The translations under genes were made by a program, and so were the position numbers. 64,000 nucleotides of DNA, taken from contig JAQGEQ010000390.1 in the NCBI GenBank assembly GCA_034620365.1, positions 1-64,000 of the forward strand, written 5' to 3'. Below the pieces are notes generated by a model. The model was not told the origin of the DNA. It ran no database searches and saw only the letters and a program-made list of their open reading frames with translations. Shown here piece by piece: positions 48,249-61,840 of the stretch; positions within the stretch are counted from its first letter, which is position 1, and every line of letters begins with the position of its first letter. The DNA comes from Pegea sp. RAD2-039. Lineage: Eukaryota > Chordata > Thaliacea > Salpida > Salpidae.

Positions 48249-51200
48249 TTTGTTGAAATAAATGATTTATTGTAAAGTTATTTTCAAAATTATCTATAAA
48301 TTTTTTATATAATTATTTACAAAAATTGATTCATAAACAATTAAATTAGAAAAATAAACAAAAAGTTACAATAAATTTTGAAATAAAACAAAATATTTTC
48401 TATATTATATCGAAGCAAGTTACAAAACCTTCAAAAACTTTTATTTTATTTTGGGAATGAAATTAACTGAACAAATATATCTTTCATATTTGAACAAGTT
48501 TGTTTATATATCGTTCAAATGTCTACTTTTGAAATTTCTAACCATTTTAAAATAGTTTGATTGAATTATAAGTATTAAAAAGTTTCTGTTTAGTAACATG
48601 ATCACTTTATTGAACTTTCAACTACAAAATTAGTAATAATTAACTTATTAACTAGTTAGAAATATATTTTTGATAAATTAGTTTAAATGGATTATTTTGC
48701 AAGCTAAAAAGTTTTTATTTTCGACATTTACATTGAAATAAAACAAACTTAAAACCAAATATGTTGTAGTGTTTATTTATTTATCTATTTATTTTAAAAA
48801 TTTTATTATATTTTTTCACAAAATTTTATAAAATATTTTTGCATCTTTTAATTTTTTTAAACAATTTTATAATTTGAATAAAACGAGTTTATAATTTTCA
48901 AAGTTACTCTTTGCTGCCAGCTAGCGTTAAATAAAAGTAAAAAGAGGAAACTTTAAATGAAAATATAAAAACTAAATCAATTATTACGATTTAAAAAATT
49001 AATTTATCAAAAAATAAACAAAAAAATTATTTCAAAATTTTAAGTTTAAATTGATTTAAAGCAAAAATAAAACTTTATCTATTTTCGGTAAATATTTTTT
49101 CAGTTCTAACATTGAAAGTATATAAATGATATCAACTTTTTAATAAAGTTATAATATAATAATAATATTATAATGAAATTAAATAGTATTTAAATATTTG
49201 TATATTCTGTAGGTAATTAAAAGAATGAAATTATAAACTTATGCTTTTATAAATTTATAAATTAAATAATTGTAACTTTAGTATTTTGAAAAACTTTTAC
49301 TTTCAATTTTTACAAATTATTTTCTATCAATAAAATAGAAAAATTTAACAAATCTATAAACACAAAATATCTTTAAGCACTTGAATATATTACATGACCT
49401 TATATGGATAAGTTTTGTGTTCTTATCAGTAATTCGAAACCATTTTTTACGAAAAAAATAAATATTAAGACATAAAAGAACTTATACTTATCATTAATTA
49501 ATTTATAATTATTCGATATTTTAATAAGTTTTAAAAAAATTGTGTTTTTTTAAAAACTATAATTTTTTCAACTTTTTAAAATTCAAAATTCCTTTTTTAC
49601 AAAATTATTCCACAAAATATAAATATGCTTTGATTCAAGTACGTTGAAAAGATCTCAACAACAACCTCCAAGAAGTGGATCTCTAAGCACACTTTTAAGA
49701 TACTTCAATAGTTGATTCATCTTATCATAAATTTACTTTAATGTTTTTAAACAATAATTTTTGTTGATAAATTTATTGAGCAAAAAAGTTCTTTTAAAAT
49801 ATAATTTTTCAAAATGATTATTAGCTAAATATAAATTTATTATTTGATTTTTATTGATTATATGTTAGTTATTTAAATAATTTTGACGTTTGAGTAACTA
49901 ATAATCAATCTATTCTTATCTAACATTTTTTTTCTTAATTGAATTAGAAAATAAACGTTTTTTCTCATACACTTATCAAACTGTTTATATGACTCATATA
50001 AAGTTTTAAGAGAGTTTTTCCATTTTTTTATCTGATTGTAAAAAAACACTCAAACATAAAAATGCTTTTGTAAAAAAACACTCAAAACATAAATTTATGA
50101 TTTTTTCAACTTTTGAATAACAGAATTTTTAACAAAAATTAGTTTTTTCAAATTATTAATATTTTTACAAATTTATTTTCAGTCCTTTTATGGTCACTAA
50201 CGAATTCCTCGGTAAACTTCAAGCTTCGTCAAGAAAATATTTTTATTTTTCTACCGCAAGGTGGCGCCTTCAACTTTAAGGTGATGACATAATTGTTTCA
50301 ACAAAAATTCAAATTCATTTTTTCATTAAACGAATATTTTTTAAACAGAATTAATAAAAACGTTACCGTCTGAAATATATCAATTAGTAAATTAACTAAT
50401 TTCTTTCTTTTTTTATTTAATTTTATTCAAATATTTTTCAGTTGGAAGCCCTGATAAGATTCAAGTACAAGTTCAAGTAAAAAAAAGTATTTTAAGCATT
50501 TAGAAATTAAAATGTTTATTTTCATGTTGAAAGCTTAAATAAGTTTTTATTTCTTCTTTATAATAAACATTTTTTTACAAACAGATAAATTTTGAAATTC
50601 AATTTAAAGTTGATTATAAAGATGCTGAAATTTTCCTTTTAAAAATAATTTGAAGAAAAGTAAGAAAATAGAAGAATCCAAAAAAGTATTTTTCGTCGAA
50701 AAATTTACAAAATTTTTAACAAAATTACAGAAGTGTTCCAGATTTCATTTTTTATATGAATTTGAAAATACTTAAAATTATTAAAACAAAAATATCAATT
50801 AAAATAACGATTTTGAAAGTTTTAACACTAGATGTAGACTAAGATAGGTTTCTTTAAATTTTTAGAAACTTTTTTCTCTTTTCAACTAAATTACAATCTT
50901 ACAACGTCTTCATCATCTTCTGCTGTGTGATTGGTTATCTTGCATAAAAATAATTAAATTTTTGTAAATCCCAAAAACAACTTTTTAAAGAATTATTTAA
51001 AAAGTGACGAATTAGTTGAAAAATTTTTTAATAAAATATTATTACTACAAAATATAACAACGAATAATATTCAAATAATTCATTAAATAGATGAAGAAAC
51101 TGAAGATATTTAAATGAACTCCAAGAAGGTCTTTCAATTCTTACAAATTTATAAAAGATCAAATTTCAGATAATTTTTTTTTTTTTGGTTCGTTTAGTAT

Positions 51201-53178
51201 TTTATTTATGAATTATTAATTATTTTCAAACACCAAATAACCGTTGAAATATTTGCTGAATGTTTATTAAAAGATATAAACCATTAAATTGTTCAACTTA
51301 TTTTTATTTAGTTATTTGAAAACAATTTAAAGAAATAATGAAAGTGAAAAGTTAACAAGTCATATTTGCTTTAAGTATTTCTAACACTACATTAATTATT
51401 AAAAGAAAACTTATAGAAGCCTATTATGAACAGTTTTTACCATTAGAACTAACAAATACATTTCAAAAATACATTTCAAAGGTTTTACTTTCAATTCAAT
51501 AAAAAGTTTAAAAAAATTTAGAAAGTGTTGCCAATTTATTTATAATAAATTTTAAAATTTAATATTTATTTTCTAAATTAATAATAGCTAGACTAAAACA
51601 ATAAAACTGAACTGTAAATTTATTTTAAAGAATTAAATTTTGTGGTTTGAATTATTATTATTTTTAATTTGGCAACCCTATGTTACCACGTTATTTATCA
51701 AGCTTGCAAAATTGACCTTGTTCATTCATGCGGAACGTTCAGCCTTTTAAATGCCGAAAAGCAATTTTAGTGAATTTCAAATTAGTCATCAAAGCTTTCT
51801 AAAAATTTTTCTTTCTGCTTCAGTGGTCTCACTTATTCATATTTTGGTTTAGATGTTTGTGAGACAAACATAAAAGTCATCTTAAGATTGTGAATTAGGG
51901 AGATTAACAGTTGAAGTTGGTTTATTATTTATGTCAAAGAAACTAAATTAAGTCTGCTGATAGATCACTAGCAGACACAAAAGTCAGAAACAAATATTTA
52001 GCTTGAAGAAAATTGAAAGTTTTCAGTTAGTTTGTATTTTCAGAAATTTTTAGTTTTTTATTAAAGGAAAATTAAGTTAAAAATCATTTATTTTCAGAAT
52101 TTTTTTTATCAAAATATCTTCTGTTTTAATAGAAATTAGTTTTTATTTAAAGTTTATATTAAAGATGTTGTTAACAGTCTTTAGTTTGTTTGTAAAAAAT
52201 CGAATGAATTAATTTCTTGAATTTGAAAACTATAAAATATTTTTTAGAATAATCTTTTGATAAAATATTGCTTCTAATTATCTTGTTAAAGTTAACTTAA
52301 ATCTACTAATGTTGTGTTAACTAATCAAACTCTATTTGATGAAAGTTTTTTAGGTAAGCAGTTATTTGCATCGTAATCTAGCAATTGATAAAAAACATTT
52401 TATTTGTCACTTTTAGAAAACAATTTTGTTTTAGTTTTGAACATTAATCTTTTATATTTTTCTGAAAATGTGAATTTCTGTTAAAATAAACTTTTATTCA
52501 TTTGTACTTTTTCTAAATAAACTAAAAATTACAATTTCTAAATATTATTACTAATTAGATTAATAAAGTTATTCAATTAGAAAACAACTGGATATTATTA
52601 AAAATTAAAATTTTAATTTAAAAAAATCTTTTTTAATCAATAACTTTTTCGTAATTTTTTCAGACTTGTAAGCTAAAAGTGATTTTTCTAAATTTGATAA
52701 TAAACTTTATTTTAGAAATAAATTTACTTTTATTTGAAAATTGAAAGAAAATATTTATTTATTTTATTGTTAAATGAGCTATAAAAAATTTCTGATAAGA
52801 AAAACTAAATATTTTGAATAACTCAAAGGTGAAAGGTTAACTTGTTTTTTTCTGAAGCTTTTTGTTTGTTTGAATATTTTACTTTTAAAGAAAATAGTAT
52901 CAAGAATTAATTTTATCAAAAAATTGTCTAATTATTTTTTTATATTTTGAATTTTTAAGGTAGCAATGATTTTAAAACTAGTTTGACACTTTAGTGATTG
53001 AAATAAACAAAGTTTAAATCTCCGCAGGCATTTAAAGAACTAATAATTCAGTTAATATCTCTAAAACAACATCTCTATATTTAAAAAAGTATTTGTGAAA
53101 AGTTTAGTTTAAAAAAAAGTTTAAATATTTAATTATTTTTCAGTTTCTATAATTTGTAGTAAATTAAATGGTTAGTTT
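48249..53178. other. AT-rich desert with one CTCF-like site
   Basis: Almost pure A/T-rich DNA without a supported gene. The exception is CCGCAAGGTGGCGCC at 50254-50268, a strong visual match to the CTCF core (CCGC-nn-GG-n-GGC), surrounded by A/T-only sequence. A modest GC rise near 51680-51740 holds nothing recognisable. Confidence 0.5.
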
Positions 53179-54718
53179 ATGACAAGTGTCAACTTTAAAA
53201 CCAACAATGTATCATTGTTAATGGAAAACACAACAACAGCTACAACAGAAAGCTATCTACAATATGAATACAACAAAAAAACAGGTATCTTATTTCTTTC
53301 AATTCTGTTTTAATTAATAAATTTCTATTTCAAACAAAAATATTTTTATTAACTTTTTTATTTTCTTTAAAAATATTTCGAATTAATCTGAAGGGACTTC
53401 ATGAAATAAAAGAATTAATCGATATATGTTCTTTAAATAAACTTTATGATATTTTTAAACATTCGAATTTCTATATTTAAGAATTCATCGATTTTCAAGA
53501 CTTCAAGTAAACACTAAAAAATAAATTGGATTTCAAAGACATCATCTAATTTTTCTTATAGATCTTCAGGGCTTGAAATCAATAGAATGTTGAAACAAGT
53601 TGTAAACATCTCCAAAATTTTATAAAATATAATTTCGTAAACTTTAAAATAATTTCTAAGTTTAATTTTCAAGAAATTTCAAAGATTTTTTTGTGAAATA
53701 GTTTTACCCTGTAAGCTTTTCAAGTTTCAAAACATCGAATTTTATTTGCCAGAAACTTTAAGCTTTTCATCAACAACATCATCACTTCCTGAAAACCTTC
53801 CAAAAATTAAATTAATTATTGTAGCCTCTATGATTGGAGTTCTATTCGTTGCTGTGGTTATTACCAGACTTTGGTAAGATTAAAAATCTGAATAATCAAT
53901 AAAAATAATCTTATTTTAAATGAGACTTATCGTCAAGTAAATATTCTCGATATAAAATCGATTATATTACTTTTGTGTTGATTCTTTTTTAATAATTTCA
54001 ATTAAACTTGATTCAAATGACATTTTGAAATCTATTATTGTTGTTAAGAAGTGATTAATTGAAAATTATTTTAACAGAAATTCAAATAAACTTTTTCTTT
54101 AAATGATTTCTAGGAAATATTATTTCGATTTTGAAGCAGATTCGTTTCTTTAAATTACAAAAACTTATATCGATTTTATTTTAGAAAAATTTCATTTTAA
54201 TTAGAAAATATTTTCAACAAATTTTTTATTTTTATTTTTTACAAAAAATTATTTATTTTAAATCTAAAGTAAAACTTAAATGTTAATAACCAATAAGTTA
54301 ATTCAACAGATATCAAGTCAAATATATATAATATATATAATATAATTATAATTCATTTTTCTGGTGAAAGTTTAAATCTAATTTGAATTATTTTCAAATT
54401 TAAATTATCTTAAAATTTTTTGAAATTTAATTTTTCATTTTTGAAAAATAATTTATCAACTAAATAATAATAAATAAATAAATAATAATAATAATAAATA
54501 TAATTCTTAAAATAAATAAATAAAACACAATCAACTGCTGCAAGTAATCTTAAATTAAAATTTGTTGAAAAATTTAAAATTGAAATCGAAGACTTTGAAA
54601 CAACAAAAGTCTTTGAATGAAAATCAGGAATCTTTTTAGGAGCTGGAGAATGAAGAGAAGAGAGACATACTTTGGAAGAAGTGATCAAAGAAGAGGTTAT
54701 ATGTTCCACTGGTACTAA
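53179..54718 (+). CDS. Tiny single-pass membrane protein with alternative last exons
   Basis: Exon 1 (53179-53284, ATG) codes 35 residues rich in Thr and Asn with two sequons (NVS and NTT), ending at ACAG|gtatct. Exon 2 (53753-53873) joins in phase and gives a Ser/Thr stretch, then the helix KLIIVASMIGVLFVAVVITR. From the donor CTTTG|gtaaga two downstream exons fit the same phase. The first (54114-54153) ends the protein KYYFDFEADSFL. The second (54640-54718) ends it with a strongly basic tail, RMKRRETYFGRSDQRRGY then MFHWY. Reading through the donor would stop after one Trp. Products are about 90-102 residues, N-out by the basic-inside rule for the second form. There is no signal peptide and no family was recognised. 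Size and layout resemble small accessory subunits in general, but that is not evidence of function. Confidence 0.55.
54461..54500. repeat. AAT/AAAT microsatellite
   Basis: A short run of aataataataaataaataaa-type repeats lies in the intron before the second alternative last exon of the small membrane protein gene. It is probably a neutral simple repeat. Confidence 0.85.
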
Positions 54719-55184
54719 AATCTTCGAAAAGGTCTTTAAAGATGCAGCGTCTCTAATGAGGAGTCCTCTAGTGACAGAATTTCAGATTCAAATTTTCAAA
54801 CTTTTCGTGAAATCGTTTCGTGTTTTGATGATGTAAGAAAATAAATCAATTTACAAAAGAAATATGTTTTTAATCAAGTAAATGACAAAGTTATCTTCTG
54901 TGATGTCTTCTAAACATTTCAAAGTTGTTACAATTTTTAAAAACTAATTAGACATTAAAAAATTGATTGCTGAGTAAGACTCACTTGAAAATATTCACAA
55001 AATTTATTTAGTTTCTGAAGAAAAGAAAAATTACTTAAATACAGAAATAGAAACACAAAAATATGAGTAAAAGTAGCTTCTTCTTCTTGTGAGCTGTACT
55101 TCGCCTGAGGCTTACACTTACCAACGCTTTTTATTATTTGTAATTTCAGTAAGAAAACTGTTTAGTTGAAATTATGACAAAAAT

Positions 55185-58100
55185 ATGAATTTTTTTAACT
55201 TTTTTATTTTAGTTTTGTTGTTTATGCAAATTAGTTCAGTTGAGTTAAGAAGAAGAAAAAAACCCAAAATTCGACCCAAAGGTAAAAAACTTTCTTGGTT
55301 TTAAGATTTTAAAACAATCAGTGTTTATTAAAAGATGAGTTTGAAGCTAAATTAATTCAAAGTTTAACTTTTTTTACAGATTAGAAACTAATTTTTAATT
55401 TACTTTCTCAGCTAATAAATTTTCTATTTAATTTTTACAAATATTTAATTTTAGTTTAAAAACTGTTTCAACTTTTATCTAAAATCATGTTTTTGGTTTT
55501 TATGGAATTTTATTTATTCTGGTTTTAATTTCTATCAAAGTTTTAGCTTAATTAAATACTTCTTGAAAATTTCTTTATTTTAATCTTTTATTCCAGTTTC
55601 TCCAACTAGAAGGTATCCAAACAAGATATCTGGTGTAACCAAGTGAGTCTTTGAATCAATTTACAAACTTTTTAAAATAATTTTTCTACTTTTAATGTCG
55701 ACTTGAAACTAAACAAAAATTAATTATTTTAGAAGAAGATCAACAACTGTAAGATGGAAGAACCCTGTAATGGCTAATGCAGTTCAAAGACCTATTTACA
55801 AGCAATACGGACGACCAATAGAAGACCCACCATGTAACTTGGAAGTTCATCTTTATTATCGTTTCAACAAATCTTTGATTAGCTGAAAAAGTTGAGAAAT
55901 GTCTGAAGATGTTTTGAAACATATTCTATCATCTTTTAAATACTTTAAAAACTTTTAGATAAAGTTGCTTTCTGAATATTTAGAAAAAGTCAGTAACAAG
56001 CGAAAAGTGGAAAGTAATAATTGCTCCGTTTGTTTAATAACTTGGTGTTTAGCTGAAAAAAAAAACTTGGATATCACAATTCAATTTTCAGCTATTAATA
56101 CTGTTCATTAAAATTATCTTTATATAAATATAAATATTATAAATATTATAATATATTTATGATTATAATATATAAATAAATACAAATAAATATAGATAAA
56201 TATAAATATATATAATAAAATATATCATATATATATGAGATAGATTCATTTTATAATATATTTATGATTATAATATACAAATAAATATATATAAATAAAT
56301 ACAAATAAATATTTATAAATATATATGAATATATAAAATAAAAGTTATTTTTTCCTTCAACGTATTTTGATGCAAAAGGGTAATCCCCCAAACCATTTCT
56401 AGGGACTCATTGTGTGATCACACAAAAAGCTGATTCTGAGTGGATCAAAGTCCAGAGTGATGGGTACCCAGATCCTGTTCAGAAACAACAGCAATGTACT
56501 TGGATGTAAGATCAGACCCTCCTAAAGATCCTTCTTCTTGAATATCTTCAACAGTTTCTACGTTTCAAAGAATCAGAAGATCAGGATCTCTTTTAATGAC
56601 ATTCATCTGATGAATGGGAACGGGGGAGGAAGTTGTAACTCTCAATTTGTTGAGATTATCGATTTACAGGTGATGGCTTCACAAGCTAAATATTGTGGGG
56701 ATCAAATTCCAGGCGATTACATATCAATTGGTGAGTTGATATCATTTACATCATCTGATCTTCATGTAAATCTTCTACAGGAACAAGAGTAAGACTTGAT
56801 CTTCAAAGTGATAGTACAGTTTATCCATATCGAGGGTTTCAAGCTGCAGTTAGAGCTGAACCAGCGACTATAACATCTGGATCTTACAGTGAGTTGCTGA
56901 TATCATCTTCAATTGAAGATTTGAATTTAAACGTGAAAGAGGGTGCCTGAAGAGAGCACCTCTCGCTAACATATTCTCACAAATAATATAATTAATATAC
57001 AAAGATAGCTCTTGAGCATCCAAATCCGTAAAAACTCTTCAACAACATAAGACCTCAAAAACTAAATCTTGCTTTTGGAAGGAAATTTTCAGACGCTTGC
57101 TTTCAGTAGAGAGCATCTTTCAGAAGATAATTGAAGATGAAGATTAATAATTGATCAGAAAAACTTAAAGAAGACATCTTAAGTCACAAGATATTTATAA
57201 AAATATTTGAGTTATCTTTCGAGTCATATAAAAGTTCTCTCGGTTCTTAAAGACACTTTAAATTAATCTTTAGAAGCTCTCGAGTACTTCTCTCTAGTTA
57301 TTAAAAGCTCTTAGATCCAAAAAGGATCTTTACATCTGCTAATATAATTTTGAAATCAGAAAGATTAAAACTGAAGATCATATTAAGATCGGGGAGTCAT
57401 TTTATCTAAATATTTTAAAATGATTTTCTTGTAACAAACACCAAGTTGTAGTCACGTGACGAGGCTTCTCCGTGAATGACTCACTAATCTGGAGCCAGTA
57501 AGAGTAGCTTCTTTTGCTGGAGAGTCTGAAGCACCTTAAACTGAGGCGTTTTTAACAAACTCTATTTACAGGTAGAAGCTTGATAGTTTGGCTTGGAACT
57601 AGTCGAATAGTAACAACTACTTCTACTAAAAGGTAATTTGGTTTTAAGGTGACCCATAAAATTAATCAATTTCTTTGCAGACCTTTAATTACCAGAAGAG
57701 TTTCAACTAAAAGAGCAGCTGTAAGAACAAGAGCTACAAGTAAAAGTCCTGTTCCTCTGGTTAATCAAAGACAGTTTTTTGGACCTGGTCATCAACCTAA
57801 TCTTCCAAATCTATCTATTCAAAGTCAGTTGTTTTATCTTTCATCAGAAGAAGATTCAAATGATGTTCACAGACACAAATTACAAGAAGATGTCTTCAAT
57901 AAACAAATTATTTCTGGTGGTTGGAACAATTAGCTTCTTTTTGGTGTTACTAGCACTAGCTGTCTTCTTCAGAAAGTAAACAGTTTTTAATTTGAAAAAG
58001 TTGAGAAAATTTCGATGTTTTGAAACTATTTTGTAAAAAGTGTTTCAAAACGAGTTTTAGATAATTTAAATGAAATTAGTGTTTCCAAATTAAATTTTGT

Positions 58101-59046
58101 AATCGTCAAACAGTGTGACCAAAACTTTAATCTGATTAAAGCACCTTGATATGTAAAAACTCCTCGACTATTTGTAAAAAATTGGTGGTCGAAGGTGCTG
58201 AGGACTTTCTTGTTTCAAATCTTTACAAAAATCCGCAGAGTTTTGAAAGAAATCTATTTCGAGTTTCGATATCCGAAGAAAAGCAAACGTAGAAAACGGA
58301 GACGAAGAAGAAGAAGAAGAAGAGCTCAACAAACAGAATCCGAAGATGAAGACATCAAATTCGAGCTCCCAATGTCTTATCGTCGATTCAACCCTTCGAA
58401 TGACGCTACATCCGCGAGAAGAAGAAGCGTCACATTTGAAGGTGAACAATTTCCGGAGTTTTGTAGCTGAGGATTAATCTTGAGTCTTTAGATGAGTGGA
58501 TTGAAACTGATCCAGAAGAAGAAGAAGATTCAGGATCTAATCAATCTATTGATTCAAAGTGAGTTGATCCTAGATAAAAAAGAGATTGAAGTAAACTTCT
58601 ATATGATCAGGAGTATCTCTTCTAAAAGATCAAATAAAGATCCGGTTTATGAAATGGAAGAGGACTGGGAGACATCTTCAGCTCATTCTACGGATTCAGT
58701 CCGAACTACAAGTAGACATCCATCTCATAAACAGTTCAAGAAACAAAAGATTTACGAGAAGAAGATGAAGATCAGTTCAAATAGATCTTTGGATGATAGT
58801 AAAGAGATCTTGAAGACAAATCTTAATAAAAGTCATTCATCTTCAAATCCTGAACTTTCGAAAAGTAATCTTTTAGAAGGAGAAGGTTTAAATCGTAAAA
58901 AAAGTCTTGAAGCTGCGATCCTAATGAAAGAGCTACTTCAAAATTCAAATCTGATCTCAAAGACATTAACCACAAATGAAAAGATTAAGAAAGAGTCCTC
59001 AGCAGCAATTAAAAGATCAAATTCAGAATCCAATCTCCAAAATTAG
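55185..59046 (+). CDS. CUB-domain type I membrane protein with long cytoplasmic tail (12 exons, 521 residues)
   Basis: Exons: 55185-55281, 55597-55642, 55733-55833, 56403-56505, 56555-56730, 56781-56888, 57572-57632, 57681-57720, 57848-57975, 58239-58441, 58492-58558 and 58611-59046. All junctions are GT-AG and keep phase. Residues 1-18 are a signal peptide (FFILVLLFMQISS). A basic linker follows (RRRKKPKIRPK). Residues 85-199 are a CUB domain with the four expected Cys (85, 113, 143, 163) and landmarks SDGYPDP, QCTW, IRISFNDIHL, AKYCGD and RGFQAAVRAEP. The usual Tyr-Asp after the third Cys is NSQ, so the calcium site is probably absent. After a basic Ser/Thr stalk, residues 265-285 are the membrane helix (VVGTISFFLVLLALAVFF). 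The 236-residue tail starts with a run of Arg/Lys, then acidic SEDED and WIETDPEEEED stretches and a kinase-like RRRSVTFE. Family beyond CUB not recognised. Confidence 0.8.
56110..56342. repeat. ATA-rich repeat with an internal duplication
   Basis: Almost pure A/T sequence in the intron before the CUB exons. A block of the form ttataatatatttatgatta appears twice (from about 56147 and 56252), followed each time by ataaataaataca-type repeats. This looks like a tandem duplication of about 105 bp. Confidence 0.75.
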
Positions 59047-61800
59047 TTTTAAAAGTGAAACTTTCAGTTTTTTCTAATATCTACTAATATTCATCTTTAA
59101 TAAGTCGATAATTATTATGCTTTTATGTATATTTTATGATACTTTATATTTATTTTGTTTTTTAAAACTAACTTTACTAATTTATATTTTCATTTAACAA
59201 GAAGAAAAAATTATTTAAAATGATTTAAAAAACTCAGGACTTTTCTGGAAAGCTAAGTTGGTTTTGACTCCTTAACTTCTAAAACTCTCAACAAACTGAT
59301 TCTGATCTTCATAAGATCATAAAACTAATCTTACTATTGCTCTATAATCTAAATCTTTGATTATTTGAAATGAAGTCATCTACTTGAATTGATGTTAGAA
59401 AATTAACTTTTTAAATTACGTTTTTTTCGAATTAAATTTTCTGCTTTTTATTCGTATAATTTTATTTTTAATTTTAAAAAGTTGTTTTTAGTTATTTATA
59501 AATCTTAAAAGAAATTGGTTTGATTGAATATATCTGTAAATATCTTTGGCAATTTATCAAATTATTTTTTATTAAACTAATTGAAATGTTTAATGAAATT
59601 GTAATAAATTAAATCAAATTAAATTTGAGTTTCTAATTTATTACATAGAATAAGAAACGATAATTTCCTTTCTTTATTTTCAAGCTGTTTTCTCCTTTGC
59701 TGTTTGAACCTCAAGTACTTCAACAACTGAACAACAATCGAAAACTTGTAGATTGTTAAAAACATTTTGGAAATTTTCCACTAAGACACGATATCTCTAG
59801 TTCTTGGTTGAAACTACTAATTAGTTATTTGAATGAATTAAGAAAAGACTAACTTTTAGCAAGGCTAAAACAATAAAACGTTTTATCTTTAAATTACTTT
59901 TGAAGTTTGAGTTCAAAACCACAATTTAAAAATACTTTTTCAAAATATTTAAATATCAAAATTTGGGTTTTAGAAATCAGATATTTCCAAATTTTTTTGG
60001 TTATGAACATGTAAATACAGATTAACTGAACACAAGAAGTATTTAGTAACTAAATCTAAAGCTTTAAAATAACAAACCTTTGCAAATTCAATATTATATC
60101 AATAATTCAATTTATAAGTTTGAAGCTTAAACTACAAATGAAAAATATGAATTGTGTTTAATATTTGAAAATATTTTAGTTGAAAATACTTGGAATTAAT
60201 TTGTAAGAAGAGATTTCTATTTCTGTCAAATTACAATGTAGAGGTCTCAACACAAACTCAACACTTACTTCAAATTTGTATTAAACATTGCAAAACACAA
60301 AAAGATTAATTTCTATTCTAATTTTTCGCCAAAACGTTTTATTTCCTGTTAAAATCTCTGAAATAAATATAGAAGATTATGTAACAAAGATATTGATTTT
60401 GTAAAAGTTAAACTACAAAATGTGAATTTCTTCTAATTTATTTATAAAAAGAAAAATTTTATTTAAAAATTAAATGTCAATTTAATATAAATAGAATTTG
60501 AAGATTTAAAAACATTAAAGGACTTTTTACTAATTTATATTAAATAAGCTTTTTGTAAATTTAAATAAATTTTCAATCAGTAAATTACAACGAATTATTT
60601 TTATTAAAAAATTAAAAAGTTTTTAACTTTCTTTTAAAATATTCATTTCATGCAAAAAGCAGTCAGCTTAAAAATTTATTGAGATTTTTTAAGTGGTTTC
60701 ATTTGACAGGTAATTCAATTTAAAAACGAATCTTTAAAATATCTTAAATTTCACCAAAAATATCTTCTATTGATCTATCAACAACTTATATGTTTTGTTG
60801 TTTGCATAACATCAAAATTTACCTCAACGATTGTTAACAAATTCATCAAGAGTTATTTTAATTTATAATGTTCAATTGAAAGGAAACTTAAATGGTATTA
60901 AGTTATCTGAATAGCTTCAGTGCTTTAATTTCAACAAAGTTTAAACAATTAGTTTTTCATTCTATTATAAGTATGCTGACAGCGATAAGCCTACTTAAGT
61001 TTCATTTCATTGCAAATTTACCATTAAAGTTATAGAAGTACAACAAAAAACATTTGAATTTCTACATATAAATCAAATCCGTTTTGTAAATTAAACAGCA
61101 ACTAGTAGAACCTCAAATTTTGATAATTTGAATAACTTGTGTGCTTCATTCAGTAACTTGTAAGTTTTTAAACATTTTAAATAACATTTTATTACCCTAC
61201 TTATTCCACAAGTCAAGTTATTCATCATTAATTTTTTTGCTAAGAAATGTTTGATAAGAATCAGTTTGAGTTTGTGAACATTGATCAAGAAGTTTTATCG
61301 AATCTTTTAAGTAATGTGTTTAGTGGTGGAAACATAGAAAAAGCTTTAATTGGAATTTAAATAAATTTCACGTAGCAAATAGAAGAATATTGAATGTTAA
61401 AAGATTAATGTCATTGACATTAAAACATCTGATCAAACATTTAAGAGAAAACTTCCTTTAGTTGATTGAAAATTTAAATATTTTTATCTTAAATAAATTT
61501 CAAGGCTTTCTCATTATTTGCATCAATTAAGGAATCTTTAGATAAACCGATGAAAGGTTAAAGAAAATGTCAATCTTGTAAACATCAGTTTAATTAATTA
61601 ACAAAAAATTAAAAGATATCTTTAAAAATAAAATAAAAGTTTAAAAAACAAACTAAATAAGAGATGTCTTTAATGTATCAGAAGAACGTTTCTCCTTACC
61701 TTCTTCAAAACCATAATTTGTTTATAGTGGATTCAATCACAGTTGGCAAAATTTTGATTCATAGACCAGCTGCTAATTAAAATGAGATCACCGAATCGAG
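59047..61800. other. Intergenic AT-rich stretch
   Basis: It starts with the probable 3' UTR of the CUB gene. No supported gene, RNA or repeat array was seen. An open frame at 61091-61288 (-) has the composition of chance A/T-rich sequence. Confidence 0.55.
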
Positions 61801-61840
61801 CTTCCTTTAAACGGAAGATACTTAATTGATGAAGATCAGC

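Noticed and set aside
24075..53178. Transposon remnants in the desert
   Set aside because: No transposase, reverse transcriptase, terminal repeats or target-site duplications could be recognised by eye; old decayed copies cannot be excluded.
54410..54709. 99-codon - frame with Tyr-rich stretch
   Set aside because: Produced by the AAT/AAAT microsatellite read in reverse; starts with GTG and overlaps the + strand last exon with correct splice phase.
57649..57933. Independent gene starting upstream of the CUB stalk exon
   Set aside because: The frame is part of the CUB gene: it begins inside the intron and joins preceding exons in phase.
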